DNA of 64,000 bases from Paenibacillus camerounensis (GTDB lineage: Bacteria > Bacillota > Bacilli > Paenibacillales > Paenibacillaceae): the NCBI RefSeq assembly GCF_000723885.1, contig NZ_CCDG010000055.1, forward strand, positions 1-64,000, given 5' to 3'. The first letter of the stretch is position 1; each line of letters opens with the position of its first letter. Positions 25,689 to 34,823 of the stretch are shown piece after piece. The notes beneath the pieces were generated by a model. It was not told the DNA's origin. It worked only from the letters and a program-made list of their open reading frames with translations, and searched no databases. The position numbers and the translations under genes are program-made.

Positions 25689-27086
25689 TTAACCGATGCT
25701 TCCTTCCATTTCGAACTTGATCAGTCTGTTCATTTCCACCGCATATTCCATTGGCAGCTCTTTGGTGAACGGCTCGATGAAGCCCATGATGATCATCTGT
25801 GTAGCATCAGCCTCAGTCAGGCCGCGGCTCATCAGATAGAACAGCTGCTCTTCAGATACCTTGGATACCGTGGCTTCATGCTCAAGAATGACATTATCAT
25901 TCATGATCTCGTTGTACGGAATTGTATCTGAAGTGGACTGGTTATCCAGAATCAGCGTATCGCACTTAATGTTAGCCTTCGCGCCTTCTGCCTGACGGCC
26001 AAAGGAAGCGAGACCGCGGTAAGTTACCTTGCCGCCGTGCTTACTGATGGATTTGGAGACGATGGTCGATGTTGTATCAGGTGCCAGGTGAATCATCTTG
26101 GCGCCTGCATCCTGGTGCTGATCCTTGCCGGCAACCGCGATGGACAATACCGAACCCTTGGCTCCCCGTCCCTTCAGGACAACTGCAGGGTACTTCATGG
26201 TCAGCTTGGAGCCGATGTTGCCGTCAACCCATTCCATGGTGGCATTTTCTTCGGCTACCGCACGTTTGGTAACGAGGTTATAGATGTTCGGTGCCCAGTT
26301 CTGGATCGTAGTGTAACGAACGCGGGCGTTCTTCATACACAGGATCTCAACGACTGCGCTGTGCAGGGAATTCGTGCTGTAGATCGGCGCTGTACAGCCT
26401 TCCACATAATGCACGAAGCTGTCCTCATCTGCAAGAATCAGGGTACGCTCGAACTGTCCCATGTTCTCGGAGTTGATGCGGAAGTAAGCCTGCAGAGGCA
26501 CTTCGCACTTCACGCCTTTTGGAACATAGATGAAGCTTCCGCCCGACCATACTGCACTGTTAAGTGCGGCAAATTTGTTGTCGGCCGGAGGAATGATTGT
26601 GCCGAAGAATTTCTTGAACAGCTCAGGGTGCTCGCGAAGTGCAGTATCTGTATCCGTGAAGATAACGCCCTGATCCGAAAGATCCTTCTGCATGCTGTGG
26701 TAGACTACCTCGGATTCATACTGTGCCGATACACCGGCGAGGAACTTCTGTTCCGCTTCCGGAATACCGAGCTTGTCAAAGGTTTCCTTGATTTCAGAAG
26801 GAACCTCTTCCCATGTCTTCCCTTGCTTCTCGGAAGGTCTTACATAATATTGAATATCTTCGAAATCCAGATCATCCAGATTGCCGCCCCACTTAGGCAT
26901 CGGCATTTTGCGGAACTGCTCCAGAGACTTCAGGCGGAAGTTAAGCATCCACTCCGGCTCGTTTTTGATTGCGGAGATTTCGCGGACGATTTCTTCCGTG
27001 AGTCCTTTACCAGACTGAAATATCGACTTATGCTCATCACGGAACCCGTACTGGTACTCTTCCATATCAGGCGCTTTCTTAGCCAT
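25689..27086 (-). CDS. sufB: Fe-S cluster assembly scaffold SufB
   Basis: 465 residues, the standard SufB length, ATG after AAGGAGG. Typical stretches are YYVRPSEKQGKTWEEVP, FEGCTAP-type EGCTAPIYSTNSLH, NWAPNIYNLVTKRA and the C-terminal SRGLTEADATQMIIMGF. SufB forms the SufBCD complex that builds and transfers iron-sulfur clusters, receiving sulfur from SufS via SufU. It is the last gene of sufCDSUB, 18 nt after sufU. Confidence 0.97.
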   Translation of the reverse strand: MAKKAPDMEEYQYGFRDEHKSIFQSGKGLTEEIVREISAIKNEPEWMLNFRLKSLEQFRKMPMPKWGGNLDDLDFEDIQYYVRPSEKQGKTWEEVPSEIKETFDKLGIPEAEQKFLAGVSAQYESEVVYHSMQKDLSDQGVIFTDTDTALREHPELFKKFFGTIIPPADNKFAALNSAVWSGGSFIYVPKGVKCEVPLQAYFRINSENMGQFERTLILADEDSFVHYVEGCTAPIYSTNSLHSAVVEILCMKNARVRYTTIQNWAPNIYNLVTKRAVAEENATMEWVDGNIGSKLTMKYPAVVLKGRGAKGSVLSIAVAGKDQHQDAGAKMIHLAPDTTSTIVSKSISKHGGKVTYRGLASFGRQAEGAKANIKCDTLILDNQSTSDTIPYNEIMNDNVILEHEATVSKVSEEQLFYLMSRGLTEADATQMIIMGFIEPFTKELPMEYAVEMNRLIKFEMEGSIG

Positions 27087-27104
27087 GGTGTCAGCCTCCT
27101 TGTT

Positions 27105-27542
27105 CTAATGTTGTTGGTGCTCTTCTTCTGTTTCAATGCCTTTGCGCAGCGCGTTCCAGGCCAGGGTAGCACATTTGATCCGCGCCGGGAATTTATTAAC
27201 ACCGGACAGGGCTTCTATATCTTCGTAGTCTCCGAAATCTGCGTCTTCACCCTTCATCAGTGAGGAAAAGCTGTCAGCAAGCTCAAGCGCACGTTCAAGG
27301 CTCTGGCCTTTGACCGCTTCCGTCATCATGGAAGCGGAGGACATGCTGATCGAGCAGCCTTCGCCGCTGTAGCGCGCATCCTTAACGATGCCGTCCTCTA
27401 CCTTAAGCTGCAGCGTAATACGGTCGCCGCAGGTCGGGTTGTTCAGTTCGATCTTTAGGGCATCGTCTTCAAATGAACCGCGGTTCCGGGGATTTTTATA
27501 ATGATCCATAATAACGCGTCTATACAGGTCATCCAAGTTCAT
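27105..27542 (-). CDS. sufU: Zinc-dependent sulfurtransferase SufU
   Basis: 145 residues. The three conserved cysteines are Cys38 (NPTCGD), Cys63 (GEGCSIS) and Cys124 (IKCATLAW), with Asp40 as the usual fourth zinc ligand. The insertion between the second and third cysteines marks Gram-positive SufU rather than IscU. It accepts sulfur from SufS. The start overlaps the sufS end by 14 bases, which implies translational coupling. Confidence 0.96.
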   Translation of the reverse strand: MNLDDLYRRVIMDHYKNPRNRGSFEDDALKIELNNPTCGDRITLQLKVEDGIVKDARYSGEGCSISMSSASMMTEAVKGQSLERALELADSFSSLMKGEDADFGDYEDIEALSGVNKFPARIKCATLAWNALRKGIETEEEHQQH

Positions 27543-28755
27543 AAGAGAAGTACTCCTTTGCCTTGATTAGGCCTTTAACCAGCGCATCTACATCCTCTTC
27601 AGTATTGTAGAGATAGAAGCTGGCCCGGGCTGTTGAGCTGACCTGCAGCCAGCGCATCAGCGGCTGGCAGCAATGATGTCCGGCCCGTACGGCAATGCCT
27701 TCGGCATCAAGTACGGTGGCAACATCATGCGGATGGACGTCACCGAGATTAAAGGTTACTACACCCACCTGACGATTGCGCGGCCCGTAGATGGACAGAT
27801 CGCTAATCTCAGACAGCTTCTGCTCCGCATAGGCGGCAAGCTGCATTTCATGACGGTGGATATTGTCCAGCCCTACCTCCTGCAGGAAATCAATGGCTGC
27901 TCCAAGACCGACAGCACCGGCAATAATCGGTGTACCGCCTTCGAACTTCCACGGAAGCTCCTTCCAGGTCGATTCGAACAGGCCGACATCATCAATCATC
28001 TCTCCGCCGAATTCAACCGGCTCCATTGCTTCAAGCAAGGCTTTTTTGCCGTACAGAGCACCTATACCGGTCGGAGCCAGCATCTTATGGCCGGAAAAAG
28101 CGTAGAAGTCGCAGTCCAGGTCCCGGACATCGACCTTCATATGCGGAGTACTCTGCGCACCGTCCACGACAATGACTGCGCCGTTGCGGTGTGCAATAGC
28201 GGCAAGCTCTTTAACGGGATTCGTAACACCCATTACGTTGGAGACATAAGCGATGGCTACAATTTTTGTCTTATCCGTAATGGTAGCCTCCGCATCCTCC
28301 AGCGTAACCGTTCCGTCCTGCTGCAGCGGGATAAACTTCAGGGTAGCCCCTGTCCGCTTAGCCAGCTGCTGCCACGGAATGAAATTGCTGTGATGCTCCA
28401 TCTGGGTAATGACGATCTCATCACCTTCACCGACTGCAGCAGGTCCATAGGAGGATGCAACAATATTCAGCGCCGTAGTAGTTCCGCGGGTGAATATAAT
28501 CTCCTTGACGCTGCGGGCGTTAATGAATTTCGCTACCTTCTCACGTGCGCCTTCATAAGCATCCGTTGCCCGGCTGCCTAAGGTATGAACACCGCGGTGC
28601 ACATTCGAATTATCCCATTCATAATAGGCTTTGACCGCCTCGATAACCTGACGCGGCTTCTGTGAAGTCGCCGCACTGTCCAGATAAACGAGCGGATGAC
28701 CGTTAATTTTCTGGTTCAGGATGGGAAACTGGTCCCGGATACTGCTGTTAATCAT
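27529..28755 (-). CDS. sufS: Cysteine desulfurase SufS
   Basis: 408 residues of a class V aminotransferase-fold enzyme. The PLP lysine is in FSGHKMLAPTGIG, and the active-site cysteine is in VRAGHHCCQPLM, the group II (SufS-type) context. It converts cysteine to alanine and donates the persulfide sulfur to SufU. It overlaps sufD by four bases and sufU by 14. Confidence 0.97.
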   Translation of the reverse strand: MINSSIRDQFPILNQKINGHPLVYLDSAATSQKPRQVIEAVKAYYEWDNSNVHRGVHTLGSRATDAYEGAREKVAKFINARSVKEIIFTRGTTTALNIVASSYGPAAVGEGDEIVITQMEHHSNFIPWQQLAKRTGATLKFIPLQQDGTVTLEDAEATITDKTKIVAIAYVSNVMGVTNPVKELAAIAHRNGAVIVVDGAQSTPHMKVDVRDLDCDFYAFSGHKMLAPTGIGALYGKKALLEAMEPVEFGGEMIDDVGLFESTWKELPWKFEGGTPIIAGAVGLGAAIDFLQEVGLDNIHRHEMQLAAYAEQKLSEISDLSIYGPRNRQVGVVTFNLGDVHPHDVATVLDAEGIAVRAGHHCCQPLMRWLQVSSTARASFYLYNTEEDVDALVKGLIKAKEYFSYELG

Positions 28756-30053
28756 TGGCCCAACTTCCTTTCCACAAGAGTCTGGAGCTGATTACGCAGT
28801 CCCTCAAGTGGAATTTGCGACACGACAGGTGCCAGGAAGCCGTATATGATAAGTTTCTCTGCGTCATGCCGTGTAATTCCGCGGGACATCAGGTAATACA
28901 CCTGCTCGGGATTGACCTGTCCTACGGAAGCGGCATGGCCTGCTGTTACATCATCTTCGTCTATGAGCAGAATCGGATTGGCATCTCCGCGCGCTTTCGG
29001 GCTCAGCATCAGTACTTTTTCAGTCTGCTGGCCGTCAGCTCTTGTCGCACCCTTCTCGATCTTGGTAATCCCGTTAATGATCGAATTGGCTGACTCACGC
29101 ATTACCGCGCGGGTAATCATGTCACTTGGTGTGTTTTTGCCGAAATGCTGTGCTTGGGTAGTGTAGTTCAATTTCTGGGAACCCGAGCCTACTGCAATCA
29201 CTTTGGCGTCAGAGCTTGAACCGTTGCCCTTAAGCACGGACTTGGTATCGCTAGCCGTATCGCCATAGTTCATCTCTCCGACAATCCACTCGATCGTGCC
29301 GTCATTCTCAACAACAGCCCGGCGGTAAGTAACATCTGTGGTGTCCTCCCCAAGCTGATGGACTGTCGCATAACGTACCTTTGCCCCAGCGCCGACGAAC
29401 ACTTCAACTGCCCCGTTGTGCAGACCTGCTTCAGCCTTGTCGGATACATAGTTGTCTACATAAGTAACAGAGCTGTTGGTGTCAGCAACGACCAGGATAT
29501 GCGGAACAAAAGACGCCTCAGCATCATCGGTGAGCAGAACTGCCTGCAGCGGAGTATCAATAACTACATTCTTAGGAACATAGAGGAATACCCCGCCGTT
29601 CCACAGTGCCGCATGCAGCGCAGCAATTGAATGCTCGCCCGGGAGAACAGCTTTATGCAGATAACGCTGCACAAGATCTCCATGCTCTTTGGCAGCTGTC
29701 TGCAGATCAGTGAAGATTACGCCCTGTGCAGCCAGCTCAGGCGCCAGACGTGTATAGACCACACCTGAATTATGCTGAATGATCAGGCTTCCATCTTCCT
29801 GGTCCTTAATCAGCGCAGCAATAGCTGAAGGTGCTTCATTGAGGGCAGTAAGCAGCTTAGCCGCTTTGTAGCTTCCATAGTTGTTCACGTTCCAGCGGTC
29901 AATCCGTGTCTTCTCCAGTTTCGGCAGCTCCAGTTCGGCTGCCAGTGCCAGCGCCTGCAGGCGGCTGTCCTTCAGCCAGCCCGGCTCACCGCCGCTCAGT
30001 GATAATTCGCTGAGCCGCTCGGCATCCACCGGAAGAATGGTTTGCGTCGTCAT
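28752..30053 (-). CDS. sufD: Fe-S cluster assembly protein SufD
   Basis: 433 residues, ATG after AAGGAGG. The C-terminal beta-helix core is shared with SufB (SRGITRHDAEKLIIYGFLAPVVSQIPLEGL, split as family signature). It is a paralog of the SufB in this operon and partners it in SufBC2D. It lies 29 nt after sufC and overlaps sufS by 4 nt. Confidence 0.96.
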   Translation of the reverse strand: MTTQTILPVDAERLSELSLSGGEPGWLKDSRLQALALAAELELPKLEKTRIDRWNVNNYGSYKAAKLLTALNEAPSAIAALIKDQEDGSLIIQHNSGVVYTRLAPELAAQGVIFTDLQTAAKEHGDLVQRYLHKAVLPGEHSIAALHAALWNGGVFLYVPKNVVIDTPLQAVLLTDDAEASFVPHILVVADTNSSVTYVDNYVSDKAEAGLHNGAVEVFVGAGAKVRYATVHQLGEDTTDVTYRRAVVENDGTIEWIVGEMNYGDTASDTKSVLKGNGSSSDAKVIAVGSGSQKLNYTTQAQHFGKNTPSDMITRAVMRESANSIINGITKIEKGATRADGQQTEKVLMLSPKARGDANPILLIDEDDVTAGHAASVGQVNPEQVYYLMSRGITRHDAEKLIIYGFLAPVVSQIPLEGLRNQLQTLVERKLGQ

Positions 30054-30082
30054 AAGTGGTTTCCTCCTTCCTGGTGTATGAA

Positions 30083-30865
30083 TTAAACTTCTTGTCCTAC
30101 AGTTTCATCTTCAATGCCGAGCTCTTCCTTAACCCATTCATAGCCTTCTGCTTCCAGACGCTCAGCCAGCTCAGGTCCGCCGGATTTCACAATACGTCCC
30201 TGCATCATGACATGAACATAATCAGGCTTGATGTAGTTAAGCAGGCGCTGATAGTGGGTAATAACGAGGAAACCGCGCTCCGGGCTTCTCATGGCATTTA
30301 CACCTTCAGCAACAATCTTCAATGCATCAATATCAAGGCCGGAGTCAATCTCATCAAGAATGACGATCTTCGGGTCCAGCATCATCATCTGTAGTATTTC
30401 ATTACGCTTCTTCTCACCGCCGGAGAAGCCTTCATTCAAATAACGGTGCAGGAATTCCGGATTCATCTCCAGTTCCTTCATCTTCGCTTCCATCTGGCGG
30501 ATGAAGCGGATCAGGGAAATTTCTTTCCCTTCTTCACGGCGGGAATTAATCGCGCTGCGCAAAAAGTCGGAGTTGGTTACGCCGGCAATTTCGCTCGGAT
30601 ATTGCATTGCCAGGAACAGGCCTGCACGGGCACGCTCATCTACTGCCATCTCCAGCAGATCTTCACCGTCAAGAACAGCTGTACCTTCAGTAACCTCATA
30701 TTTAGGGTGACCCATAAGTGCCGAAGCAAGTGTACTTTTACCGGTACCGTTCGGTCCCATGATGGCGTGAATTTCTCCGCCCTTCATCTGAAGATTGATC
30801 CCCTTCAGAATCTCTTTTCCTTCAATGTTCGCTTTTAGTCCTTCAATGACAAAATCTGCTGCCAT
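30083..30865 (-). CDS. sufC: Fe-S assembly ATPase SufC
   Basis: 260 residues from ATG 30865, 10 nt after GGAGGG; an upstream in-frame GTG lies inside that site. ABC-type ATPase with Walker A GPNGTGKST, signature FSGGEKKR and Walker B IVILDEIDSGLD. It is the energy-supplying soluble subunit of SufBCD. It is the first gene of the operon, about 105 nt downstream of a promoter covered by a Fur-like box. Confidence 0.97.
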   Translation of the reverse strand: MAADFVIEGLKANIEGKEILKGINLQMKGGEIHAIMGPNGTGKSTLASALMGHPKYEVTEGTAVLDGEDLLEMAVDERARAGLFLAMQYPSEIAGVTNSDFLRSAINSRREEGKEISLIRFIRQMEAKMKELEMNPEFLHRYLNEGFSGGEKKRNEILQMMMLDPKIVILDEIDSGLDIDALKIVAEGVNAMRSPERGFLVITHYQRLLNYIKPDYVHVMMQGRIVKSGGPELAERLEAEGYEWVKEELGIEDETVGQEV

Positions 30866-30969
30866 AATTAATATTCCCTCCACTATTCAATTTGCGAAAT
30901 CAGAAAGTTGTATTGTCACAGGATTTCCCTGATCGCCAGCACAATTAGATTGTATATCACATTATAATA

Positions 30970-30998
30970 ATTATAAACAGAATCATAATGATTATCAA
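30970..30998 (-). promoter_or_regulatory. Sigma-A promoter of the suf operon
   Basis: On the minus strand -35 TTGATA (30993-30998), a 17-nt spacer and a perfect -10 TATAAT (30970-30975). It reads toward sufC. A second TATAAT lies a few bases downstream. Confidence 0.75.
30983..30997 (-). promoter_or_regulatory. Fur-like box overlapping the suf promoter
   Basis: TGATAATCATTATGA on the minus strand matches the 7-1-7 Fur consensus TGATAATnATTATCA except for one base, and overlaps the -35 hexamer and spacer. More AATGATTNTCA-like half-sites flank it. The position predicts repression. Zur or PerR boxes are related in shape, so the exact regulator is inferred. Confidence 0.65.
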
Positions 30999-31097
30999 TG
31001 ATTCTCAATAATTTTATTACAAAGGATGTCTTTTTTCAAATATTGCTTTTCATTTTTCACGGTATTTCTGCACTTTTTTGCCCTATTCTATGGCATA

Positions 31098-31673
31098 CTA
31101 CCTGCCAAGAGCAGACAGAATTTCATTTCTTCTCTGCTCAAACTCACTATCGCTGAGTACCGGCTTCCATTGCTGCGCCGGTGGTATATCAGCCAATTCA
31201 ATCCAGGAACGGCAGCCCGAGTATTCAGGCAGTACCGGTACAGACACGGCAGCATCACTAACATATACGCGAAGCAGCAGAACATGCAGCGGCTCCTTAG
31301 CCTTCCAGCGCAAACGTTCGGCAGCCAGCTGCCCGCTCCAGATATGATAAGGGTTCAGCAGCTCAAGCTGTTCCAAATCCCTAATCTCAATATCATCAGC
31401 AGCTTCGGCATACACTGCCAGCGGAACCGTCCCGCCACCGGAAGCCGTCTCCTCCGCCAGTGTCTCTGTGACCAGATGACGGTAGGATTCCTTCAGGAGC
31501 TCTTCACGCTGATGCTCATAGGTGGGGTAAAGAAAAAACGAAGGGCTCTTCAGCTCAAACCTTCTGGTCTCCTCCGCAATGCCTCCTTTGCGCAGCAGGA
31601 CTATCTGCTGTCCTCCGGCCAGGGCATGTACAGCTGAAGCCCATTCCTTTAGCGCGACAGAATTCATATTCAA
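31098..31673 (-). CDS. DUF1802 family protein
   Basis: About 191 residues. The start is TTG 31673 (AAGGGG 11 nt upstream) or ATG 31667. The N-terminus ALKEWASAVHALAGGQQIVLLRKGGIAEE and the later FFLYPTYEHQ segment are the DUF1802 signature, a family of unknown function. It lies upstream of the suf promoter on the same strand, unlinked to it as far as can be seen. Confidence 0.8.
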   Translation of the reverse strand: MNMNSVALKEWASAVHALAGGQQIVLLRKGGIAEETRRFELKSPSFFLYPTYEHQREELLKESYRHLVTETLAEETASGGGTVPLAVYAEAADDIEIRDLEQLELLNPYHIWSGQLAAERLRWKAKEPLHVLLLRVYVSDAAVSVPVLPEYSGCRSWIELADIPPAQQWKPVLSDSEFEQRRNEILSALGR

Positions 31674-31815
31674 GAGCAGTCTTCCCCTTTCCGGCTCCAG
31701 TTATATAACAGGAGATTTACTATGGATTATATAACTTGCAGACGCAGTCTACAAATAGCCTGGATCACATCTGCCGGAGAAATATTTAGCTGAGAATCCC
31801 CTGAAAATGTTCCTG

Positions 31816-31853
31816 CAAAAAAATATAGAGCCTCCACGCGGGAGGCTCTATAT
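31816..31853 (-). terminator. Rho-independent terminator of dps
   Basis: ATATAGAGCCTCC pairs with GGAGGCTCTATAT (13 bp, loop about 5), followed by seven T on the minus strand. Confidence 0.92.
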
Positions 31854-31877
31854 CCTACTGTCATAGTCCTTACGGTG

Positions 31878-32342
31878 TTACGCGCCCAGGAAAGAACGAA
31901 GCATCCACTGGTTCTTTTCCAGATCGGTGCGGATTTTGATGAACAGGTCCGCGGTCGGCTGGTCACTGGCCTGCTCAGCCAGCTCGATGCCTTCAGTCAG
32001 CTCTTCCGCTACTGTTGCAAAATCCTCTATCAGGGTCTGTACCATTCCGCGGGTATCTTCCTTGCCCGTTGCTTCCTGGATCGTCCCGATCTCCAGATAT
32101 TCCTTCAGCGTTGCAGCAGGTTTGCCCTTGATGCTTAGCAGGCGTTCAGCTACCTCGTCCATTTTAAGGGTTACATCATCATACAGCTCTTCAAATTTCA
32201 CATGCAGGGAGAAGAATTGCTCCCCCTTAACGTACCAGTGATAATTATGAAGCTTAACGTACAGTATGTTCAGGTTCGCCACCTGGCGGTTAAGTACTTG
32301 TTCCACTGAAGTTGTGTCGACTTTGTTTGTTGCTTTAGCCAT
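31878..32342 (-). CDS. dps: Dps-family DNA-binding ferritin-like protein
   Basis: 154 residues from ATG 32342 with GGATGGGA upstream. The ferroxidase ligands characteristic of Dps are visible in NYHWYVKGEQFFSLH and KFEELYDDVTLKMDEVAERLL. Dps dodecamers oxidise and store iron with hydrogen peroxide and protect DNA. A short lysine-containing N-terminus (MAKATNKV) could contact DNA. It is a monocistronic gene followed by its own terminator. Confidence 0.93.
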   Translation of the reverse strand: MAKATNKVDTTSVEQVLNRQVANLNILYVKLHNYHWYVKGEQFFSLHVKFEELYDDVTLKMDEVAERLLSIKGKPAATLKEYLEIGTIQEATGKEDTRGMVQTLIEDFATVAEELTEGIELAEQASDQPTADLFIKIRTDLEKNQWMLRSFLGA

Positions 32343-32548
32343 TATTGATCCCATCCTTATCCATAATATTTGCCGGCTGCATGTCCAGCCTCCGGCAGCA
32401 GTTGTCTATATTCATTGTACCCTTCATAACCGGGCACGAAACAACGTCTCCCCCGGCATTGCCCGGCAGCCTTCGGGCGAGGGTATGCAGCTTCCTCTTA
32501 TGTAGGATGACCATCTATTGCCGGCTTATCCGCCGCCTGTTCGAGCAC

Positions 32549-32575
32549 AAATAAAGGGGCCTCAGCGGCCCCTTA
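32549..32575 (-). terminator. Rho-independent terminator of yunC
   Basis: AAGGGGCC pairs with GGCCCCTT around a short loop; TTTATTT follows on the minus strand. Confidence 0.8.
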
Positions 32576-32606
32576 CCAGCTTTTCAATACGTTGAAAATA
32601 CACTGC

Positions 32607-32909
32607 CTACAGCATAAGCAGCAGCGCTTCTTCACCGGTCATCCCCGGAACGATGCCCAGCTTCCCGGCTTCTATGGTAACAGACTCCAGCGGAGCGGCA
32701 AGCAGCTGAGCCAGCGTACGCACACCTACCGCCCTTGCCGCAATGATCTTCCGGTCAGCCAGCATCTCGTTCAACAGACCTACATCGAGTGCTCCGCACA
32801 TAATATATCCCCGGTCCGTGCTGACCGTCAGCAGGGTTGTTTTGGGCAGCTTCACCTCGACACCAATTAGCGTATGTCCGCCTACCTGAACAGGCTCCAA
32901 CGTCACCAC
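32607..32909 (-). CDS. yunC: YunC family protein (DUF1805)
   Basis: 100 residues from GTG 32909, placed 9 nt after AAGGAGG; the open frame extends ten codons upstream. The sequence VEVKLPKTTLLTVSTDRGYIMCGALDVGLLNE, DRKIIAARAVGVRTLAQLL and APLESVT matches the Bacillus YunC family over its whole length. The function is unknown. A YunD-like gene lies about 14 kb away in this window. Confidence 0.9.
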   Translation of the reverse strand: MVTLEPVQVGGHTLIGVEVKLPKTTLLTVSTDRGYIMCGALDVGLLNEMLADRKIIAARAVGVRTLAQLLAAPLESVTIEAGKLGIVPGMTGEEALLLML

Positions 32910-33137
32910 TTTGCAGTTCCTCCTTTTTATCACAGTCACGTTGTAAGTGTATGCTCCCCTGGATGCCGGGGTGTGGACGTATGGACTAGACAGTCTATAA
33001 ATTACATGGGCCGCTGGTCCTTGTTCCGGACAAAGAAGTATATGATTATCTGCTGTTTAGTGGTATAGTTTACTTGGATTGTGAAATGACTATATGAACA
33101 ATTAAATGAGATGATTTAATGAAAAGCTGGGGGATTT

Positions 33138-33659
33138 ATGGATAAGAAACTGCAAAATACGGACGGTAATTACCTGTTTAACGTCGATATCCTGATTAAT
33201 GCCCGTACCAACCCGCTAGCCCTGCAATATTTACTCGAAATATTGAATAACAATAGCGATAAGGTCACGGATTTCAAAATCAACTCAGGTGTTGAACTGG
33301 GAAGAAGCATTGACACGCTGCTCCGCTCAGCCAAAGCAGCCCTGAATCAGGAGCCTGTGCAGGCCCCAGCGCCGTTCAAAATGCCGGCTAAGCCCGATAG
33401 CAAAAAGGCAGGGACGACAGAAAAGCCAGCCGCAGCTAAATCTGCAGCTGACAGCCCCGTTGATGCTTTTGCAAAAATCCGCCAATACATTAAGAACAAT
33501 CAGCTGGTCCGTCTGCGCACGAACAGGCCCGGCAACCAGGTCTCCATGCCCTGCCGGATTCTGAACTTTGATGAAGAGTCATCGACCATCAGCGTCTATC
33601 ATGTCGATGAGAAGCAAGTGTATACCTTTAAAATTTACGAAATTGATGAGTTTGTGTAA
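33138..33659 (+). CDS. Conserved protein of unknown function
   Basis: 173 residues, ATG after GGGGGA. The N-terminal ~70 residues are helical (NPLALQYLLEILNNNSDKVTDF). A low-complexity Ala/Pro/Lys linker follows at ~75-108 (QEPVQAPAPFKMPAKP). The C-terminal ~60 residues are beta-rich (IRQYIKNNQLVRLRTNRPGN...QVYTFKIYEIDEF) and look like a small barrel. I do not recognise the family. It stands alone and is closed by a strong terminator. Confidence 0.75.
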   Translation: MDKKLQNTDGNYLFNVDILINARTNPLALQYLLEILNNNSDKVTDFKINSGVELGRSIDTLLRSAKAALNQEPVQAPAPFKMPAKPDSKKAGTTEKPAAAKSAADSPVDAFAKIRQYIKNNQLVRLRTNRPGNQVSMPCRILNFDEESSTISVYHVDEKQVYTFKIYEIDEFV

Positions 33660-33677
33660 GATTATTCTTTACAGGTA

Positions 33678-33731
33678 CACCAACAGGCACCTCCCGCCGG
33701 TACGATGCGGGCAGGTGCCTGTTGGTGTTTT
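33678..33731. terminator. Bidirectional terminator between convergent genes
   Basis: CACCAACAGGCACCT...AGGTGCCTGTTGGTG (15 bp plus an inner CCCGC/GCGGG) with TTTT on the plus side. It separates the convergent genes at 33138 and 34113. Confidence 0.9.
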
Positions 33732-33735
33732 GGCA

Positions 33736-34113
33736 TTATTGCTTGCGGGAGAAGGCTTCCAAAGCGAGGCAAATCCAGCCGGCGATAAAGCTGACTCCGC
33801 CCAGTGGCGTAATAGCCCCTAAGAAGCTGATTCCGGAAATGCTCAGCACATAAAGGCTGCCGGAGAACAATATTATTCCCGTTATCAGCAGCCTGCCGGC
33901 CCAGCGCAGCCGGGCACTCTCTCCCCATTGCCCGATAAGCACGCCTATCAGCAGCAGGCCAAGTGCATGAGCCATGTGATATTGAACGCCTGTCTCATAC
34001 ACAGCCAGATGCTCACTGCTGATAACAGACTTCAGCATATGGGCGCCAAATGCGCCAATCATTACCGACAGCATCGTAAGCAATGCACCCCAGGCTATAA
34101 ATCTTCGCTGCAC
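33736..34113 (-). CDS. DUF423 family membrane protein
   Basis: About 125 residues from GTG 34113, or 128 from GTG 34122, which lies very close to its GAGGGG. Four hydrophobic segments and the family phrases GAFGAHMLK, YHMAHALGLLL, FSGSLYVLSISG and ITPLGGVSFIAGW identify DUF423 (YwdK-like). These are small inner-membrane proteins of unknown function. Confidence 0.88.
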   Translation of the reverse strand: MQRRFIAWGALLTMLSVMIGAFGAHMLKSVISSEHLAVYETGVQYHMAHALGLLLIGVLIGQWGESARLRWAGRLLITGIILFSGSLYVLSISGISFLGAITPLGGVSFIAGWICLALEAFSRKQ

Positions 34114-34288
34114 TAATGTCACAACCCCTCTTCAGTAAGCTTTCCTTATCTTAACTTATCGGAGCCTGCGTTTTCCAGCAAGGGAGGACGGGGACTGACA
34201 GTATTTTTGCGTTATATCTTGCTTTTACAGCTGTCTTATGAAAAAGTGGAAGTATAAGTCTTCATCCCCATTATGAGGAGTGCTGAAT

Positions 34289-34750
34289 ATGAATCAACAT
34301 TACCCGCCCAGAACCGACCTCCCGGACAGCCCGCCCGAGTCTTCCCTGACCGGGGCAGGCATGCAGCCGGAAGTAAACCCGGGATACGGGCATGAGGAGA
34401 ACAAACGCGATTACAAGCATTCCGGCCCGGGGATCGCTTCTTTCGTAATTGCCCTGGTTACCGTAATCGGATATGCCATTGCCTTTGTCTACGCTGGCAT
34501 GCAGGCGACTTCCATCCTTAACAGCAGCAATGATGTAATCAATGATTCATCGCAAGCCATCATGATGCTGGGTCTGGCCGTCATCATTCTTGTAGCGGTT
34601 AACATAGCCGGTGCTGTTGTCGGGATTATCGGCCTTACCCTCCGCAGGCGAAAAAAAGTATTCGCCATCATCGGTACCATTATCAATGCAATCATTCTTA
34701 TTCTGTTCATGCTAATGATTGCTACCGTACTGGTAAATGCCGGAACCTGA
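34289..34750 (+). CDS. Small membrane protein of unknown function
   Basis: 153 residues from ATG 34289 behind GAGGAG. A hydrophilic proline-rich N-terminus (NQHYPPRTDLPDSPPESS) precedes three hydrophobic segments near residues 48-66, 88-112 and 125-148, broken by a basic LRRRKK loop. The layout resembles DUF4190/DUF4064-type proteins but I cannot assign it. A terminator follows. Confidence 0.7.
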   Translation: MNQHYPPRTDLPDSPPESSLTGAGMQPEVNPGYGHEENKRDYKHSGPGIASFVIALVTVIGYAIAFVYAGMQATSILNSSNDVINDSSQAIMMLGLAVIILVAVNIAGAVVGIIGLTLRRRKKVFAIIGTIINAIILILFMLMIATVLVNAGT

Positions 34751-34772
34751 TCCTTGCGGCTCTATGATTCAC

Positions 34773-34819
34773 ACAGAAACAGGGCCGCCCGGTTAAATCC
34801 GGAGCGGCCCTGTTCTGTT
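34773..34819. terminator. Bidirectional terminator between convergent genes
   Basis: ACAG-AACAGGGCCGC pairs with GCGGCCCTGTTCTGT, with an inner CCGG/CCGG, between the plus-strand membrane protein and the minus-strand lipoprotein. Confidence 0.85.
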
Positions 34820-34823
34820 ATGA

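Noticed and set aside
26037..27263. 408-residue open frame on the plus strand
   Set aside because: Antisense to sufB and sufU, whose identity is certain.
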